Source of the DNA: Bacteroidota bacterium | GTDB lineage: Bacteria; Bacteroidota; Bacteroidia; Flavobacteriales_D; Crocinitomicaceae | Length of the DNA: 64,000 nucleotides | Assembly (NCBI GenBank): GCA_030148165.1 | Contig: JASBTZ010000003.1 | Span: 930,001-994,000, forward strand | Direction: 5' to 3' | Shown here: positions 9,021 to 18,096 of the stretch, piece by piece | Numbering within the stretch: the first letter of the stretch is position 1 | Layout of the letters: each line of letters starts with the position of its first letter | The notes under the pieces: generated by a model | The model's input: the letters and a program-made list of their open reading frames with translations, nothing else | Databases searched by the model: none | Told to the model about the DNA's origin: nothing | Program-made: the position numbers and the translations under genes

Positions 9021-9662
9021 ATGGTTTTGAACGAAGACACGGCCCTAAAAGTAGCAGAATTTTTACTACAAATCAAAGCTGTAAAACTACAACCGAAAAA
9101 TCCGTTTACGTGGGCATCGGGAATTAAATCTCCTATCTATTGTGATAACAGAATTTCGTTATCCTATCCGAATATCAGAACATATATTCGTCAGGCTTTT
9201 TCGGAGGCAGTGATAGAACATTATGGTAAGCCGGACGTTATTGCCGGGGTTGCTACAGGTGGAATACCACAAGGTGCGCTCGTTGCTGAAGAGCTCGGTG
9301 TACCATTCATCTATGTCAGAGATAAAGCCAAAGAGCATGGCATGGGGAATCAAATAGAAGGATACTTTGAACCGGGACAAAAAGTGGTTCTGATAGAGGA
9401 TTTAATCTCTACCGGTGGCAGTAGTATTAAAGCAGTAGAAGCCCTTCGAAAAGCAGAACTAGAAGTGAAAGGATTATTGGCTATCTTCACATATGGATTT
9501 GAGATAGCACATCAAAATTTTGCCAAAGCAGAATGTCCATATGCGACGCTCACCAACTTTGACTTTTTGTTGAGACAAGCGCTCAACAACAATCTCATTA
9601 ACGAGGATGATCTGAAATCCCTGATGGAATGGAAGCAACATCCTCAGGAGTGGAAAAAATAG
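9021..9662 (+). CDS. pyrE: Orotate phosphoribosyltransferase
   Basis: 213 residues from the ATG at 9021 (MVLNEDTALKVAEFLLQIKAV). It transfers phosphoribose from PRPP to orotate to give OMP in de novo pyrimidine synthesis. Visible signatures are the substrate loop PFTWASGIKSPIYCDNR (~29-45), ATGGIPQGALVA (~78-89) and the PRPP-binding motif VVLIEDLISTGGSS (~120-133). An in-frame TTG at 9006 is rejected as a start because it lies upstream of the -7 box. The SRPBCC gene follows after 3 bp, suggesting co-transcription. Confidence 0.97.
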   Translation: MVLNEDTALKVAEFLLQIKAVKLQPKNPFTWASGIKSPIYCDNRISLSYPNIRTYIRQAFSEAVIEHYGKPDVIAGVATGGIPQGALVAEELGVPFIYVRDKAKEHGMGNQIEGYFEPGQKVVLIEDLISTGGSSIKAVEALRKAELEVKGLLAIFTYGFEIAHQNFAKAECPYATLTNFDFLLRQALNNNLINEDDLKSLMEWKQHPQEWKK

Positions 9663-9665
9663 AAC

Positions 9666-10067
9666 ATGGTCATAAACAGTACTAAAGTAATTGTTAAGGC
9701 TGAAATCAGTGAAATTCATTCTTTTCTGAATGAACCTGCCAATATTATTCACTTACTTCCTCAAGACAAAGTCGAAGAGTTCAAAGCGACGGATACACAG
9801 TGTTCATTTAAGATACAGGGGGGCGTAGTCATTTCTCTAATCAATTTGCAAGAAGACAACCCGCAAAAGATTGCGATGAAGAGTGGAGAAAAATCACCCT
9901 TTCCATTTACGCTCGACGTTTTAATTGAAGAACAGGGCGATCATACCCAGGGGTACATTAAGTTTGACGGTGAGGTTAACATGTTCCTTAAAATGATGGT
10001 AGAAAAACCTTTGACTAATTTGTTCAACTATATGTCCGAACAGCTGGCTAAGCGTTACGAGGAATAA
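9666..10067 (+). CDS. SRPBCC-family (START-like fold) small protein
   Basis: 133 residues. The pattern fits the helix-grip fold: an N-terminal strand (STKVIVKAEISEIHSFLNEPANI), central beta strands with short turns (CSFKIQGGVVISLINLQE, PFTLDVLIEEQ, GYIKFDGEVNMFLKMMVEKP) and a long C-terminal helix (LTNLFNYMSEQLAKRYEE). Such proteins bind hydrophobic ligands; none is known here. The gene follows pyrE by 3 bp and its last 20 bp overlap the convergent birA gene. Confidence 0.75.
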   Translation: MVINSTKVIVKAEISEIHSFLNEPANIIHLLPQDKVEEFKATDTQCSFKIQGGVVISLINLQEDNPQKIAMKSGEKSPFPFTLDVLIEEQGDHTQGYIKFDGEVNMFLKMMVEKPLTNLFNYMSEQLAKRYEE

Positions 10068-10791
10068 ACCGGATCTCTTTAAGATCGAATTCTCTCAAAC
10101 CGCCATCAAGTGCAATTTGTAATTTTCCGTCCTTCCCAACATCCTTAATCCTTCCTTTGAAGCAACCATTATTAGTTGATTCAAATTCTGCCAACTCGCC
10201 TTCGAGATAGAGTTTTTTTACATATTCATCGTGCCGGTCGCTTTCGATAAGCACACCGTTGCGTGACCGATCATTAATAACTTCAAGAAAATTCATTAAG
10301 ACATGAAGAATGGATTCATCCGAACCTTTTTCCAATGAAATACTGGTTGCAGGATAGTCACCGAAAATCTTCTGATTAACGTTTAGACCAATTCCGATAA
10401 TTGAGCTTATGATCTGGGAACCTTGTAACTGGTTTTCGATCAATATCCCCGCAATCTTTTTATCATTCACATAGATATCGTTCGGCCATTTTATCTTTCC
10501 CTCAATTCCAAATCGACCAAGCGCTTCGACCAAAACAAGCGAAATGAACTCGGTGATCATGAACTGTTCTTCTACTGACAGATTGACCCCTTGCCAAAAA
10601 AGACTGAAAGTTAGGTTTTTTCCAGGTTCAGCCTGCCATACAGCGCCTCGCTGTCCTTTTCCTTCAAACTGCTCATCTGCCAAAATTACCGTACCGTGAG
10701 TGACATTTCCCTGTTTTAGCAGATTGGCAATATAATTGTTCGTAGAATCGACAGATTCCAACTGGATAATTCTACAACCAATTTGATTCAT
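10048..10791 (-). CDS. birA: Biotin--[acetyl-CoA-carboxylase] ligase, group I (no HTH)
   Basis: 247 residues. Catalytic-core motifs are EGKGQRGAVW (biotinyl-AMP loop, ~44-53), NLTFSLFW, and KWPNDIYVNDKKIAGILIE (~101-119). It attaches biotin to carrier proteins such as the acetyl-CoA carboxylase carrier. There is no N-terminal winged helix, so it cannot act as a biotin-operon repressor as in E. coli. A short C-terminal SH3-like domain is present (ELAEFESTNNGCFKGRIKDV). Divergent from rsfS and convergent with the SRPBCC gene. Confidence 0.95.
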   Translation of the reverse strand: MNQIGCRIIQLESVDSTNNYIANLLKQGNVTHGTVILADEQFEGKGQRGAVWQAEPGKNLTFSLFWQGVNLSVEEQFMITEFISLVLVEALGRFGIEGKIKWPNDIYVNDKKIAGILIENQLQGSQIISSIIGIGLNVNQKIFGDYPATSISLEKGSDESILHVLMNFLEVINDRSRNGVLIESDRHDEYVKKLYLEGELAEFESTNNGCFKGRIKDVGKDGKLQIALDGGLREFDLKEIRFIPRNA

Positions 10792-10845
10792 ATTATATTA
10801 ACAGTTCGTAGAATTAAATGTAGGGATTAATATTAAATATAAGCT

Positions 10846-10853
10846 TAGTTTTG
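10846..10853 (+). promoter_or_regulatory. TAnnTTTG -7 box (TAGTTTTG) for rsfS-ftsH
   Basis: Exact -7 consensus, 20 nt upstream of the rsfS ATG at 10874 in the birA-rsfS divergent gap. An AAGGAG (10855-10860) follows, one of the few Shine-Dalgarno-like stretches here, but at 13 nt from the ATG it is further than optimal. Confidence 0.45.
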
Positions 10854-10873
10854 TAAGGAGATAAAAGTACTGA

Positions 10874-11251
10874 ATGGGAAAAGCTATCATCGACCAGGAT
10901 TCGAAAGTTCTTTGTGATACGATTGTTGAAGGAATGCAGGAAAATAAAGCAAACGACATCGTTGTTCTCGATCTAAGGGAAATTGACAACGCTGTCTGCG
11001 ATTTCTTCGTCATCTGTAGTGGTGAATCTTCAACACAGGTAGAAGGTATTAGTTCATCGGTTATGCGAGAAACGAGAAAGAAGTTGAAGGAAAAACCGTT
11101 GAATGTAGAAGGTCAGAATAATAAAGAATGGATTCTTCTGGATTATGTCGATGTGGTAGCTCATATTTTCTATCATGAAACGAGAGAATTTTACGATCTG
11201 GAAGATCTCTGGGCAGATGCTAAGCGTGTTGATGTGCCGAACTTGAATTAA
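10874..11251 (+). CDS. rsfS: Ribosome silencing factor RsfS
   Basis: 125 residues, standard length. The signature VVLDLREIDNAVCDFFVICSGES (shown in part: CDFFVICSG, ~42-50), then ST.VEGISSSV, and the C-terminal WILLDYVDVVAHIF and YDLEDLWADA (~91-120) are diagnostic. RsfS binds ribosomal protein uL14 and blocks joining of the 30S and 50S subunits when nutrients are scarce. It lies 12 bp upstream of ftsH, a gene order common in Bacteroidota. Confidence 0.96.
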   Translation: MGKAIIDQDSKVLCDTIVEGMQENKANDIVVLDLREIDNAVCDFFVICSGESSTQVEGISSSVMRETRKKLKEKPLNVEGQNNKEWILLDYVDVVAHIFYHETREFYDLEDLWADAKRVDVPNLN

Positions 11252-11263
11252 TTTACAACAAGA

Positions 11264-13360
11264 ATGTCAGATAATCAGAAAAAGAAAAGTCCGTTTTCGA
11301 TCTATTGGATCTATGCAATCATTGGAGTTGGAATCATTGGTTTCCAATTGATAATGGCGTCCGTTACACAAGTGTCGATTGAATACGAAGAGGATTTTAT
11401 TCAACTAGCGGAACAGGGGTATGTGAAAGACGTGAAATTCGTTAACGGTAAACGCGTGGATTTCAAGCTTACCAAAGATGGTGAAGAGTTCGTCAAGAAA
11501 TCCAAGAAGCCCGAATTCGAAATCATGAAAGAAACGCTAACGCAAGGTAATCGATTCAAAGAAAAACCTGAGTTTTCAGTAGACGTCATCAACTCGAATG
11601 AATTCGCACGTAAGATCACCATTATGAATGAGGAGCTTAAAGCGAAAGATAAACCCACATTGCGAATGCAACAGGAGACGGAACGGAACTATTTTGGAGA
11701 TATTCTACAGTTCATGTTACCGATTATTATTCTGATCGCTATCTGGATGTTCGTGATGAGACGAATGACCGGAGGGGGTGGCGGTGGAGCCGGCTCTCAG
11801 ATTTTTAATATCGGAAAATCCAAAGCGAAGATCTACGAAAAAGGAAAAACAACCGAAGTTAATTTCGGAGATGTTGCAGGATTAGAAGGAGCAAAAGAAG
11901 AAGTTCAGGAGATTGTTGACTTCCTGAAGAACCCAAAGAAATATACCGCACTTGGAGCAAAGATTCCAAAAGGCGCTCTACTGGTAGGACCTCCGGGGAC
12001 AGGTAAAACCCTATTAGCGAAGGCAGTTGCAGGTGAAGCGCAGGTGCCGTTTTTCTCATTATCCGGTTCGGATTTCGTGGAGATGTTTGTGGGAGTTGGT
12101 GCCTCTCGTGTTCGGGACTTGTTCAAACAAGCAAAAGAAAAAGCACCTTCCATTATATTTATCGATGAAATCGATGCCATTGGTCGTGCGAGAGGCAAGA
12201 ACGCGAACTTCGGTAGTAATGATGAACGTGAGAATACGCTGAATCAACTTTTAACGGAGATGGATGGCTTCGGAACAAATTCAGGGGTTATCATCCTTGC
12301 AGCAACAAACCGAGCTGATGTCCTTGATAGTGCATTGCTCCGAGCTGGTCGTTTTGATCGTCAGATTTATGTAGACATGCCTGATCTTAATGAACGTAAA
12401 GAGATTTTCCAGGTACACTTAAAACCATTGAAATTAGCAAAGGAGATCGATGTTGATTTCCTGGCGAAACAGACTCCTGGATTCTCCGGAGCAGATATAG
12501 CAAACTTATGTAATGAGGCAGCATTAATCGCTGCGCGGAAAAACAAAAGTGTTGTAGAAAAGCAGGACTTTCTGGATGCAGTTGATCGAATTATCGGAGG
12601 ATTGGAAAAGAAGAATAAAATCATCACTCCGGAAGAAAAACGCGCCATCGCATTCCACGAAGCAGGTCACGCAACTTGTAGCTGGATGCTGGAACATGCC
12701 CATCCTTTAGTGAAAGTAACAATCGTTCCAAGAGGTAGATCTCTGGGCGCTGCCTGGTATCTCCCGGAAGAAAGAAGTATAACGACAAAAGAGCAATTAC
12801 TTGATGAAATGTGTAGTGCTTTAGGTGGACGGGCAGCTGAGGAAATTACATTCGGTAAGATTAGTACAGGAGCGCTAAGCGATCTGGAGAAGATTACAAA
12901 GCAGGCATATGCAATGGTTTCCGTCTATGGATTAAATGATAAAGTAGGTAATATATCATTCTACGATCCTCAAGGAAACAATCAGTTTGTGAAACCATAC
13001 TCAGACGATATGGCGAAATTGATCGATGATGAGGTTAGTAAAATGATCGAAGAACAGTATGTGCGTGCAAAACAACTTCTTAATGAGCATAAAGATAAAC
13101 TGACGTTGCTTGCAGAAAAACTGCTTACCTCAGAGGTAATTTTCAAAGAAGATCTTCAGGAAATATTTGGAAAACGAAAGTGGGACAAAGAAGATGACAC
13201 AATCTCGAAATCAATCGAAGACCATGAGGCTGAATCTCAAGAAAATAATGTAAATTCAGAAGAGGAAACGCAAGACAAAACCGAAACTGATAACATTGAT
13301 GAGACCACTTCGGAGACTGATAGCTCTGTGGAAGAGTCGGAAGATAAGACTAACGACTGA
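11264..13360 (+). CDS. ftsH: ATP-dependent zinc metalloprotease FtsH
   Basis: 698 residues. Two N-terminal transmembrane helices (~13-33 and ~147-165) flank a periplasmic domain; a glycine run (TGGGGGGAG, ~169-177) links to the AAA module with Walker A GPPGTGKT (242-249), Walker B IIFIDE (297-302) and the second region of homology [20 protein letters not shown] (347-366). The zinc site HEAGH is at 465-469. It degrades misfolded or regulated membrane and cytosolic proteins as a hexamer. The final ~50 residues form an acidic, low-complexity Ser/Thr/Glu/Asp tail (ending EESEDKTND), longer than in E. coli. The DUF2007 gene starts inside this tail. Confidence 0.98.
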   Translation: MSDNQKKKSPFSIYWIYAIIGVGIIGFQLIMASVTQVSIEYEEDFIQLAEQGYVKDVKFVNGKRVDFKLTKDGEEFVKKSKKPEFEIMKETLTQGNRFKEKPEFSVDVINSNEFARKITIMNEELKAKDKPTLRMQQETERNYFGDILQFMLPIIILIAIWMFVMRRMTGGGGGGAGSQIFNIGKSKAKIYEKGKTTEVNFGDVAGLEGAKEEVQEIVDFLKNPKKYTALGAKIPKGALLVGPPGTGKTLLAKAVAGEAQVPFFSLSGSDFVEMFVGVGASRVRDLFKQAKEKAPSIIFIDEIDAIGRARGKNANFGSNDERENTLNQLLTEMDGFGTNSGVIILAATNRADVLDSALLRAGRFDRQIYVDMPDLNERKEIFQVHLKPLKLAKEIDVDFLAKQTPGFSGADIANLCNEAALIAARKNKSVVEKQDFLDAVDRIIGGLEKKNKIITPEEKRAIAFHEAGHATCSWMLEHAHPLVKVTIVPRGRSLGAAWYLPEERSITTKEQLLDEMCSALGGRAAEEITFGKISTGALSDLEKITKQAYAMVSVYGLNDKVGNISFYDPQGNNQFVKPYSDDMAKLIDDEVSKMIEEQYVRAKQLLNEHKDKLTLLAEKLLTSEVIFKEDLQEIFGKRKWDKEDDTISKSIEDHEAESQENNVNSEEETQDKTETDNIDETTSETDSSVEESEDKTND

Positions 13361-13562
13361 AACTCGATGGGTTAGTGTTTACTCATCAACCGATGAGTAT
13401 AGCGTTCGCATCTATAAATTAAAACTGGAAGATGAAGGGATACCCGTGACAGTGTTTGATCAACAGGACTCCTCCTACAACGCTTTCGGTTACATCTATC
13501 TAAATGTCCCTAAAGAATTTCAGGAACAAGCGGAGAAACTCTTAACTTTAGACCATGAGTAA
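13299..13562 (+). CDS. DUF2007-type small protein; start uncertain
   Basis: Up to 87 residues. The core TRWVSVYSSTDEY then KLKLEDEGIPVTVFDQQDSS and YIYLNVPKEFQEQAEKLL fits DUF2007 (putative signal-transducing protein), a ferredoxin-like small domain found between or near lipid and protease genes. The only ATG in frame (13299) lies 62 nt inside ftsH and would add about 21 basic residues not expected in the family. Between it and the conserved core no ATG, GTG or TTG occurs; CTG (13317, 13326) or ATA (13344) are the only possible alternatives. It overlaps cdsA by 8 bp, so translation is probably coupled. Confidence 0.65.
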   Translation: MRPLRRLIALWKSRKIRLTTETRWVSVYSSTDEYSVRIYKLKLEDEGIPVTVFDQQDSSYNAFGYIYLNVPKEFQEQAEKLLTLDHE

Positions 13563-14391
13563 TCTGATCGTACGCGCTATCACAGGAGCCCTATTCGTGA
13601 CATTGATCATTGGATCTGTCTTATGGAATGAGTTTTTTGCAACAGCTGTGTTTACCGGCTTCTTTGTACTGGCATCTATGGAATTCTTTCAGCTTTTTAA
13701 GAAGTCAGATGTGATTACAACGCGGTGGGAGATCGGTATGATGATCACAGTAATTTCCTTTGCGATTTTGTTGGGAATCAGTTATGAGTTATTACCAAAG
13801 GGTGCTCTGTATTTGTTTATACCTAGCATATTTCTGTTAATCCTTTCAGAGTTATGGCGGGAAAAAGACCATGCTCTCGTCAATATCGCGATCTATGTTT
13901 TTGGGGTTTTTTACCTGGTACTTCCTTTCTTTATGCTCATCTATTTGAACCGCGATGATTTTCGATCTAATGCTGCAAATAATGATGGGCCCTATATTCC
14001 TTTAGTCGCAGGCATGTTTATTTTGGTTTGGACCAATGATACCTTTGCCTATCTCTCCGGTAGGTTGATCGGAAAGACAAAATTGTTTGAACGCATTTCT
14101 CCAAATAAAACCTGGGAAGGAACCATAGGGGGCATCCTTTTCACCTTGGCGGCTGGATATACTATCAGTTACTACACCGACATGGGAGATATACTCTTTT
14201 GGATGATTGCAGCCGCAATCGTGGCGCCATGCGCAATTCTGGGAGACCTGATGGAATCCATGATCAAAAGATCTTTGAATATCAAAGACACCGGCAATAT
14301 CTTACCCGGACATGGTGGAATTCTGGATCGATTCGATGCAGCCATATTTACAATTCCATTTTTTATCGCCTGGACCTTTTTTTATATTTAA
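13555..14391 (+). CDS. cdsA: Phosphatidate cytidylyltransferase (CDP-diglyceride synthase)
   Basis: 278 residues with about eight hydrophobic helices. The C-terminal family signature is clear: LGDLMESMIKRSLNIKDTGN continuing to LPGHGGILDRFDA (~228-262), which holds the metal and CTP-binding acidic residues. It makes CDP-diacylglycerol from phosphatidic acid and CTP in the inner membrane, the precursor of all phospholipids. It sits directly before psd, so this pair supplies two steps of phosphatidylethanolamine synthesis. Confidence 0.96.
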   Translation: MSNLIVRAITGALFVTLIIGSVLWNEFFATAVFTGFFVLASMEFFQLFKKSDVITTRWEIGMMITVISFAILLGISYELLPKGALYLFIPSIFLLILSELWREKDHALVNIAIYVFGVFYLVLPFFMLIYLNRDDFRSNAANNDGPYIPLVAGMFILVWTNDTFAYLSGRLIGKTKLFERISPNKTWEGTIGGILFTLAAGYTISYYTDMGDILFWMIAAAIVAPCAILGDLMESMIKRSLNIKDTGNILPGHGGILDRFDAAIFTIPFFIAWTFFYI

Positions 14392-14413
14392 CTTTGAGGC
14401 TGATTTTTAAGGC

Positions 14414-15079
14414 ATGTCAATACACAGAGAAGGTTTTCTGATCATTTTTATTTCAGCTCTTATTCTTGGAGCCATTGAAACCGGAAGCTATTTCCTGTAT
14501 CAATACACAGGGTGGTTATGGTTGTTTGTTCTGCTTACAACTGGTGTCCTGGTCATGTTTTATCTGATCGTCCGATTTTTCCGGATACCCAACAGGACAT
14601 GTAAGTATCACAAGAACGACATTATGTGTCCAGCAGATGGAGAGGTCGTTGTTATAGAGGAAACGGAAGAGAATGAGTACTTCAAGGACAAACGCATACA
14701 GATCTCCATTTTCATGTCACCCCTTAATGTGCACGCCAACTACAATCCGATAAGTGGTAAGATTAAATATGTGAAGTATCACCCGGGTAAATTTCTTGTA
14801 GCATGGCATCCGAAGAGCAGTACCGAAAATGAGCGCACAACTTTTGTTGCGGAACATGAATCGGGAACAGAAGTATTATTTCGTCAGATAGCCGGAGCAG
14901 TTGCCAGAAGAATCTGCTATTATTTGGAAGAAGGACAAGAAGTCAAAACCGGAGAAGAGTATGGCTTTATTAAATTCGGCTCGCGTATTGACCTTTTTCT
15001 TCCAATTGACACCAAGCTCGACATTCAAATTGGCGATAAGGTAAAAGCCAAGCTGACAAAGATCGGGGAACTCAATTAA
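14414..15079 (+). CDS. psd: Phosphatidylserine decarboxylase (short, PssD-II type)
   Basis: 221 residues, the short bacterial form. Two N-terminal hydrophobic helices (~8-50), then the catalytic region with MCPADGEVVVIEE (~72-84), SIFMSPLNVHANYNPISG (~97-114) and the self-cleavage site FGSRIDLFLP (~190-199), where cleavage between Gly and Ser makes the pyruvoyl cofactor. It converts phosphatidylserine to phosphatidylethanolamine. No phosphatidylserine synthase gene is within the window. It follows cdsA after 22 bp and ends the rsfS-ftsH-DUF2007-cdsA-psd run. Confidence 0.95.
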   Translation: MSIHREGFLIIFISALILGAIETGSYFLYQYTGWLWLFVLLTTGVLVMFYLIVRFFRIPNRTCKYHKNDIMCPADGEVVVIEETEENEYFKDKRIQISIFMSPLNVHANYNPISGKIKYVKYHPGKFLVAWHPKSSTENERTTFVAEHESGTEVLFRQIAGAVARRICYYLEEGQEVKTGEEYGFIKFGSRIDLFLPIDTKLDIQIGDKVKAKLTKIGELN

Positions 15080-15313
15080 GTCTAGCAGGATTCAACCAGG
15101 GTCACTAGCAAAATCAATAGAATTGGTTTATTCCATTTCGAGATCAAACGACTCAATATCTACATTTTTGAAGAGAATCAAAGCTATTAAGGTCTGACTT
15201 TCAATTGATTTCGTTTTTTCGTAACTTACTAATACAATGTCTTAGTGTGTGGAATTATATCGTTAGATAGTTCATGCTCATCTGACCAATAAATTCCTTA
15301 ATTAATTGAAGGT

Positions 15314-16435
15314 ATGGCTAAGAATCACAATAAAGAACCAGATAACCCATACGCAGATTTTCAACGGATCGACGAAGGGAATGATTTGTTTAAACAAATG
15401 TTTAAGTATTCGGTGATACCTACAATAATTCATGACATGGACATGAATATCATTAATGTTAATGACAGTGCCGTCGATGAGTTTGGTTATTCCAGAAACG
15501 AATTGCTGAACATGAGTATATACGATTTGCATACGGAAGAAGAGCTCGATCACTCCAATCAGGTTCTGAATGAAATGGAAAGGAAAAATAAGCTCAGTGT
15601 GGAAACATTCTTTAAACGTAAAGATGGCTCCGTGTTTATGGCTGAAGCCACCCCTTGTAAATATCTGTTAGGTGACAGGCCCATCATACATGTTTTTATC
15701 CAGGATATTACAGAACGTAAGCAAAATGAGAAAGAACTAACAGATTCCAATCGTCAATTAAACGCTAAAAATAAAGAGCTTGAACAATTCGCTTACATCG
15801 CCAGTCATGATCTACAGGAGCCCCTGCGAACCGTAAATAGTTTGGTCGACATTTTTATCGAAGAATACGATGGCAAACTAGACCAGGAAGCAAACCAGAT
15901 ATTGCAATTTCTTTCGAAAGCCAGTACTCATATGAGCAAACTAGTTCAAGGGTTGCTTGAATACAGTCGGATTGGAAGGAATCAAGCAAAAGCGATTGTC
16001 AATTGTAACGAGCTTGTAGATTCTGTACTTAGGGACCTATCGGCGATAATTAAAGAATCCGGGGCTCAAATTGAGGTTGATGATCTCCCCGAGATTAACG
16101 GCTACAAAATGGATCTGCGCTTATTATTTCAAAATCTAATCAGCAATGCAATAAAATTTGCCAAAAAAAATATACCGCCTGAAATTAAAATCAGTGCGAC
16201 AAAAGAAAATAATCATTGGAAGTTTGCAATCCAGGATAACGGAATTGGAATCGATGAGAAATTCAAGGATCGGATATTTGTCATTTTTCAGAGATTACAT
16301 AAGGAGGGAGAATACGAAGGTTCAGGAATTGGACTGGCGCATTGTTACAAAATTGTCCAATTACATGGAGGAGATATATGGGTCGATTCAATTCCCGGAG
16401 AGGGAAGTACTTTTTATTTTACAATACCCGAATAA
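15314..16435 (+). CDS. Soluble PAS-domain sensor histidine kinase
   Basis: 373 residues, no transmembrane segment, so it senses a cytoplasmic signal. A PAS domain (~30-135, with YSRNELLNMSIYDL and a PAC tail) is followed by a coiled linker and HisKA with the phospho-acceptor His165 in ASHDLQEPLR, a form common in phytochrome-like and Rcp1-partner kinases. The HATPase domain has the N box LISNAIKFAKKN, G1 DNGIGI and G2 GSGIGLAHCYKIV. The CheY-like gene 9 bp downstream is its probable partner. The 234-bp upstream gap (15080-15313) shows no convincing promoter or RNA element to me. Confidence 0.93.
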   Translation: MAKNHNKEPDNPYADFQRIDEGNDLFKQMFKYSVIPTIIHDMDMNIINVNDSAVDEFGYSRNELLNMSIYDLHTEEELDHSNQVLNEMERKNKLSVETFFKRKDGSVFMAEATPCKYLLGDRPIIHVFIQDITERKQNEKELTDSNRQLNAKNKELEQFAYIASHDLQEPLRTVNSLVDIFIEEYDGKLDQEANQILQFLSKASTHMSKLVQGLLEYSRIGRNQAKAIVNCNELVDSVLRDLSAIIKESGAQIEVDDLPEINGYKMDLRLLFQNLISNAIKFAKKNIPPEIKISATKENNHWKFAIQDNGIGIDEKFKDRIFVIFQRLHKEGEYEGSGIGLAHCYKIVQLHGGDIWVDSIPGEGSTFYFTIPE

Positions 16436-16444
16436 TTAATTGTC

Positions 16445-16846
16445 ATGAAGCGAAAACTAAATTGTGTCTTACTAATAGACGATAGCGAAGCCACTAATTT
16501 CGTTCATAAAAGAATTGTCGATTTAAGCGGTTTCGCAGAACACAGTGTAACTGTTCCCGGTGGCATTGAAGCACTTGACTACATCAACACTTCTGATCTT
16601 ACACCCGAATTGATCTTTCTGGATATCAATATGCCTGCAATGAATGGCTGGGAATTCCTGGAAGAATATAAAGCGCTGGATAAGGAACTCCGGAGTAAAA
16701 GTGTAATCGTTATGTTAACGACATCCATGAATCCGGATGATCAGGTACGAGCTTCGACATACAAAGAAATACGTGAATACGCACACAAGCCTTTATCGAT
16801 TGAATTAATAGAGAATTTAATGGATAAATACTTCAGGGATAATTAA
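16445..16846 (+). CDS. CheY-like response regulator (Rcp1-type, receiver only)
   Basis: 133 residues, a single receiver domain. The acidic pocket is Asp12-Asp13 (IDDSE), the phospho-acceptor is Asp60 (FLDINMP), the switch Thr lies in MLTTS (~90-94) and Lys115 is in AHKP. There is no output domain, so it must act by protein contact, as Rcp1-like regulators of phytochrome-type kinases do. It follows the PAS kinase by 9 bp and is almost certainly its substrate. Confidence 0.93.
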   Translation: MKRKLNCVLLIDDSEATNFVHKRIVDLSGFAEHSVTVPGGIEALDYINTSDLTPELIFLDINMPAMNGWEFLEEYKALDKELRSKSVIVMLTTSMNPDDQVRASTYKEIREYAHKPLSIELIENLMDKYFRDN

Positions 16847-16941
16847 ATAAATCCTTTCGATCATTCGCTAACACCTCTGGATAACCGAATCGTGTGTCCA
16901 GCAATATCATTTCAATTCGCTCTATTTCAAGGCTATTTCAG

Positions 16942-16949
16942 TACATTTG
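16942..16949 (+). promoter_or_regulatory. TAnnTTTG -7 box (TACATTTG) upstream of the aromatic operon
   Basis: Exact -7 consensus in the 176-bp gap before the DAHP synthase gene, 73 nt from its ATG. This would leave a leader of about 65 nt; I see no Trp/Phe/Tyr-rich leader peptide in it. No good -33 TTG was found. Confidence 0.35.
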
Positions 16950-17022
16950 TTTGATTCTAAGCATAGCGCAATACATAAGTAAACAGCGCCTTGTCTGGTG
17001 CAAGAATGAGTGAGAACAAAAG

Positions 17023-18096
17023 ATGAATCTAAAAGATCAGATAAAAAATATCGAACGTCCTTTTGTCATTGCAGGCCCCTGCAGTGCAGAGACTGAAGAA
17101 CAGGTTTTAAAGATCTGTCAGGATATTGCTGCGCTGGGGAGCATACACATGTTACGTGCAGGTATTTGGAAACCACGTACACGACCAAATAGTTTTGAAG
17201 GAGTCGGCAGTGAAGCCTTACCCTGGTTAATTAAAGCAGGAGAAGTAACGGGATTACCGGTAATTACGGAAGTAGCTAACAAAGAACATGTTGAAGCCGC
17301 ATTAAAAGCAGGATTTAAAAATCTTTGGATTGGTGCCCGAACGACGGTAAATCCCTTTACCGTTCAGGAAATTGCTGAAGCACTCGCTGGATCAGACGTT
17401 ACTGTTATGATTAAAAATCCGGTTAATCCTGATCTCCAATTATGGCTGGGTGCTTTTGAGCGTTTTGAGAAAGAAGGAATCAATGATCTCCTTGCAATAC
17501 ACAGAGGTTTCTCTTTTTACAATCATGCAAAATACCGGAATGTTCCAAATTGGGAAATCCCCATCGCCTTAAAAGAAAATCGACCGGACATTCCTATCAT
17601 CTGTGACCCGAGCCATATAGGTGGAACTAGGGAATTATTGATGCCGATCAGCCAGAAAGCAATGGACCTGAACTTCGATGGACTGATGATCGAAACACAT
17701 CCAAACCCGGCTGAGGCATGGTCTGATGCAAAGCAACAGGTAACAGCTGAAGGTCTGGAAAAGATTCTGGACTCTTTGGTTCTTCGTTCCCAACAGCTTG
17801 ATCAGAATGTGCTCAACGTCATTGAAGACATGCGAGAAAAGGTGCTTTCACTTGACGATCATCTGTTTGAACTACTAGGTGAACGGATGAAAATCAGCGA
17901 AGAGATCGGTCAACTAAAAAGAGAAAACAACATCACAATTCTACAACACGAACACTGGAAGAAAGTTATTGCCGCTCGTTTATCCAAAAGCGATGACTTC
18001 AATCTGACAGAGAGATTTGTTCGTCAAATAATGGATGCCATTCACCAGGAATCAATTCGTCACCAAACGCGTGTGATGAATCCCGATAAAAATTAA
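17023..18096 (+). CDS. Bifunctional DAHP synthase / chorismate mutase (type II)
   Basis: 357 residues. The N-terminal ~260 are a KdsA-like (type I-beta) DAHP synthase barrel: FVIAGPCSAETEEQ (~14-27), RAGIWKPRTRPNSFEG (~46-61), and the metal-binding CDPSHIGGTR (~190-199). The C-terminal ~90 residues (from EDMREKVLSLDDHLFELLGE) are an AroQ-type helical chorismate mutase with the conserved ERM.IS.EIG pattern. The fusion controls entry into and the Phe/Tyr branch out of the shikimate pathway; in this phylum the mutase part also acts in feedback control. aroA overlaps its stop by one base (TAATG). Confidence 0.95.
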   Translation: MNLKDQIKNIERPFVIAGPCSAETEEQVLKICQDIAALGSIHMLRAGIWKPRTRPNSFEGVGSEALPWLIKAGEVTGLPVITEVANKEHVEAALKAGFKNLWIGARTTVNPFTVQEIAEALAGSDVTVMIKNPVNPDLQLWLGAFERFEKEGINDLLAIHRGFSFYNHAKYRNVPNWEIPIALKENRPDIPIICDPSHIGGTRELLMPISQKAMDLNFDGLMIETHPNPAEAWSDAKQQVTAEGLEKILDSLVLRSQQLDQNVLNVIEDMREKVLSLDDHLFELLGERMKISEEIGQLKRENNITILQHEHWKKVIAARLSKSDDFNLTERFVRQIMDAIHQESIRHQTRVMNPDKN

